Assembly (NCBI GenBank): GCA_025357895.1
Contig: JANYLL010000020.1
Location: 1-15,001, forward strand
Length of the DNA: 15,001 bases
From: Ignavibacteriota bacterium
GTDB lineage: Bacteria; Bacteroidota; Ignavibacteria; Palsa-1295
Direction: 5' to 3'
Shown: positions 13,972-15,001 of the stretch, piece by piece
How the letters are laid out: the number at the start of each line of letters is the position of its first letter
Numbering within the stretch: position 1 is the stretch's first letter
Made by a program: the position numbers and the translations under genes
Notes under the pieces: generated by a model
Database searches by the model: none
What the model was told of the DNA's origin: nothing
What the model saw: the letters and a program-made list of their open reading frames with translations, nothing else

Positions 13972-14879
13972 TTATTTTTCTTTTCTCGGTATTGTTCAAA
14001 GAATGTCATGTCTGGTTCATAGATAGTTTTAGCAATCACTCCCAATTCAACTTTCTCAAACATCTCAACTAGTTTATCTCCATCTATGAGTTCTAGTTTA
14101 ATATTATTTTTTTCAATTTCAATTGCTTGTTTTGCATAAGATCCCGTAGTGATAAAGATTCCTTTTTCAACGCTCCGCTTGTTTGTTTCTAAAACTCCAA
14201 TAAATGCTTGTACTTCTTTTGTCGGAACCGTTCCACTATATCGCTTACACTGAAAATATACACTTAAATTTACGAATGGATTAAGTTTCAAAGTTGCGTA
14301 ACCATCTATTCCTCCGTCATGAGATTGCTGAGTAATTTCGATATTCTCAAAATCGTATTCTCTTAGAAGTCTTCCACAAAGGTGTTCAAAGCCTATCGGC
14401 GATAATTTTTGTAATACTTCAATGAGGCTCGGTTTCAGATTTGTCTTGGTATTTTCAGGCTCGCCTTCTTCCTGTATTTCAACAATCTTTTCAACGTCGG
14501 TTTCAACAGTACGGGATTCCTTACCTTCACGCAGATCGGAAAATACCTTAACCCACTTCAGAAAAATATTATGAGCTTCTTCCTCCGTTATATGGGTTTT
14601 CCACCCTTTATTGCTTAATGTCCAAACCCCATGTTTTGAAGTATCAAGTAAGTCTTCCCAAACCAAATATTGTCTTGCCCAAGCTAATTGATTTTGAAAT
14701 TTTAGAACTCCTGATTTCTCATACCTTTCATTTATTATTTCGTCTGGAATATTTAGGTGCTTACCCACCCATTGGGTAATTTCTTTTGGTCTGGCAGCCC
14801 CTCCCAAATCTCTTAATGCGTCAAGTACAGGGCCAAACCATTTTACAAATTCTGTTTTACCACTTTTTTTCTTAGCCAT
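13953..14879 (-). CDS. mrr: Mrr-family restriction endonuclease
   Basis: This 308-residue protein has the two-domain layout of Mrr. Residues about 8-95 resemble the Mrr N-terminal winged-helix domain (KWFGPVLDALRDLGGAARPKEI, then LVWEDLLDTSKHGVWTLSNKG). After an acidic linker (120-147), residues about 150-275 form the PD-(D/E)xK nuclease domain: FEHLCGRLL with Glu165, SHDGGIDGYA with Asp192, and FQCKRY with Gln210 and Lys212, the D-QxK variant usual in Mrr. ETNKRSVEKGIFITTGSYAKQA is the conserved helix-strand that follows. The family cuts modified DNA or acts as a type IV-like restriction enzyme. The length matches E. coli Mrr closely. It is AT-rich, and the upstream gene end at 14921 is on the same strand. 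The substrate cannot be read from the sequence. Confidence 0.9.
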   Translation of the reverse strand: MAKKKSGKTEFVKWFGPVLDALRDLGGAARPKEITQWVGKHLNIPDEIINERYEKSGVLKFQNQLAWARQYLVWEDLLDTSKHGVWTLSNKGWKTHITEEEAHNIFLKWVKVFSDLREGKESRTVETDVEKIVEIQEEGEPENTKTNLKPSLIEVLQKLSPIGFEHLCGRLLREYDFENIEITQQSHDGGIDGYATLKLNPFVNLSVYFQCKRYSGTVPTKEVQAFIGVLETNKRSVEKGIFITTGSYAKQAIEIEKNNIKLELIDGDKLVEMFEKVELGVIAKTIYEPDMTFFEQYREKKNNTVLKD

Positions 14880-14920
14880 ATTGATTACTTAAATACCCTG
14901 AAGCTTTCGAACTCTTCCTC

Positions 14921-15001
14921 TTAATTCGTACCCCGCTTTTCTTTCAGCAATTCATCGGCAGAAACCGCTTCGAGCTTGCCGTTGCGCTTGATCCAGAGCG
15001 G
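14921..15001 (-). CDS. C-terminal end of an unidentified gene
   Basis: An open frame enters from the right edge and ends in TAA at 14921, coding for 26 residues that start PLWIKRNGKLEAVSADELLK and finish with a basic tail (EKRGTN). The codons (CTC, GCG, GCC, CGC) are visibly more GC-rich than those of the Mrr gene 41 bp away. Amphipathic, Lys-rich C-termini like this are common at the ends of many proteins, and I cannot name a family. Being just upstream of an Mrr gene on the same strand, a restriction-modification or other defence role is possible but not shown. Confidence 0.5.
   Translation of the reverse strand, partial: PLWIKRNGKLEAVSADELLKEKRGTN

Overview
This window looks like part of a bacterial chromosome from the Bacteroidota/Chlorobi (FCB) superphylum. 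Two proteins (210-1256 and 3572-5161) have a signal peptide plus a C-terminal type IX secretion sorting domain, which is largely confined to that superphylum. The DNA is moderately AT-rich. Several starts have clear Shine-Dalgarno sequences (thiG, thiS, thiO and the 13089-13760 gene), which is more typical of the Chlorobi/Ignavibacteria/Kapabacteria branches than of Bacteroidia. That finer placement is an inference; no rRNA is present to confirm it.

Layout: all genes are on the minus strand except one. Reading the minus strand in its own 5'->3' direction, from high to low coordinates: the C-terminal end of an unidentified gene (14921-15001); an Mrr-family restriction endonuclease (13953-14879) with a candidate terminator; a structured 192-bp intergenic region; a RecA-fold protein with decayed Walker motifs (13089-13760); a DUF1801 protein (12537-13040); and a ThiF/MoeB-rhodanese fusion (11410-12606), whose 5' end overlaps the DUF1801 gene across a heptamer repeat. 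A TPP riboswitch (11284-11366) follows and leads the thiamin operon thiD-thiC-thiO-thiS-thiG-tenI-thiE (11285 to 5145). Gaps in this operon are at most 12 bp, and several genes overlap. Its last gene converges on, and overlaps by 17 bp, the plus-strand gene for a secreted Asp-box (BNR) repeat protein (3572-5161). Beyond that, a lipoprotein gene (2789-3463) is divergent from the Asp-box gene, followed by mrp (Fe-S carrier ATPase), a NifU-like Fe-S carrier, a T9SS cargo protein with an IPT/TIG-like domain, and the start of another exported protein running off the left edge.

How the genes work together: ThiC makes the pyrimidine (HMP-P) from AIR, and ThiD phosphorylates it to HMP-PP. ThiO makes iminoglycine from glycine using O2. 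ThiF activates the ThiS Gly-Gly tail, and the fused rhodanese domain probably supplies sulfur. ThiG builds the thiazole, TenI probably aromatises it, and ThiE couples the two halves to thiamin phosphate. The use of ThiO rather than ThiH points to an oxygen-using cell. Mrp and the NifU-like protein form a small Fe-S carrier pair.

Most notable observations: the TPP riboswitch P1 helix appears to include the thiD start codon itself; the ThiS Gly-Gly codons double as the thiG Shine-Dalgarno; an A-rich heptamer repeat encodes the tails of two overlapping genes in different frames; and a RecA-like protein has lost both Walker motifs next to an Mrr gene. I do not see a clearly new multi-gene system. 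Most of the window is recognisable metabolism. No stretch longer than 300 bases lacks a gene.
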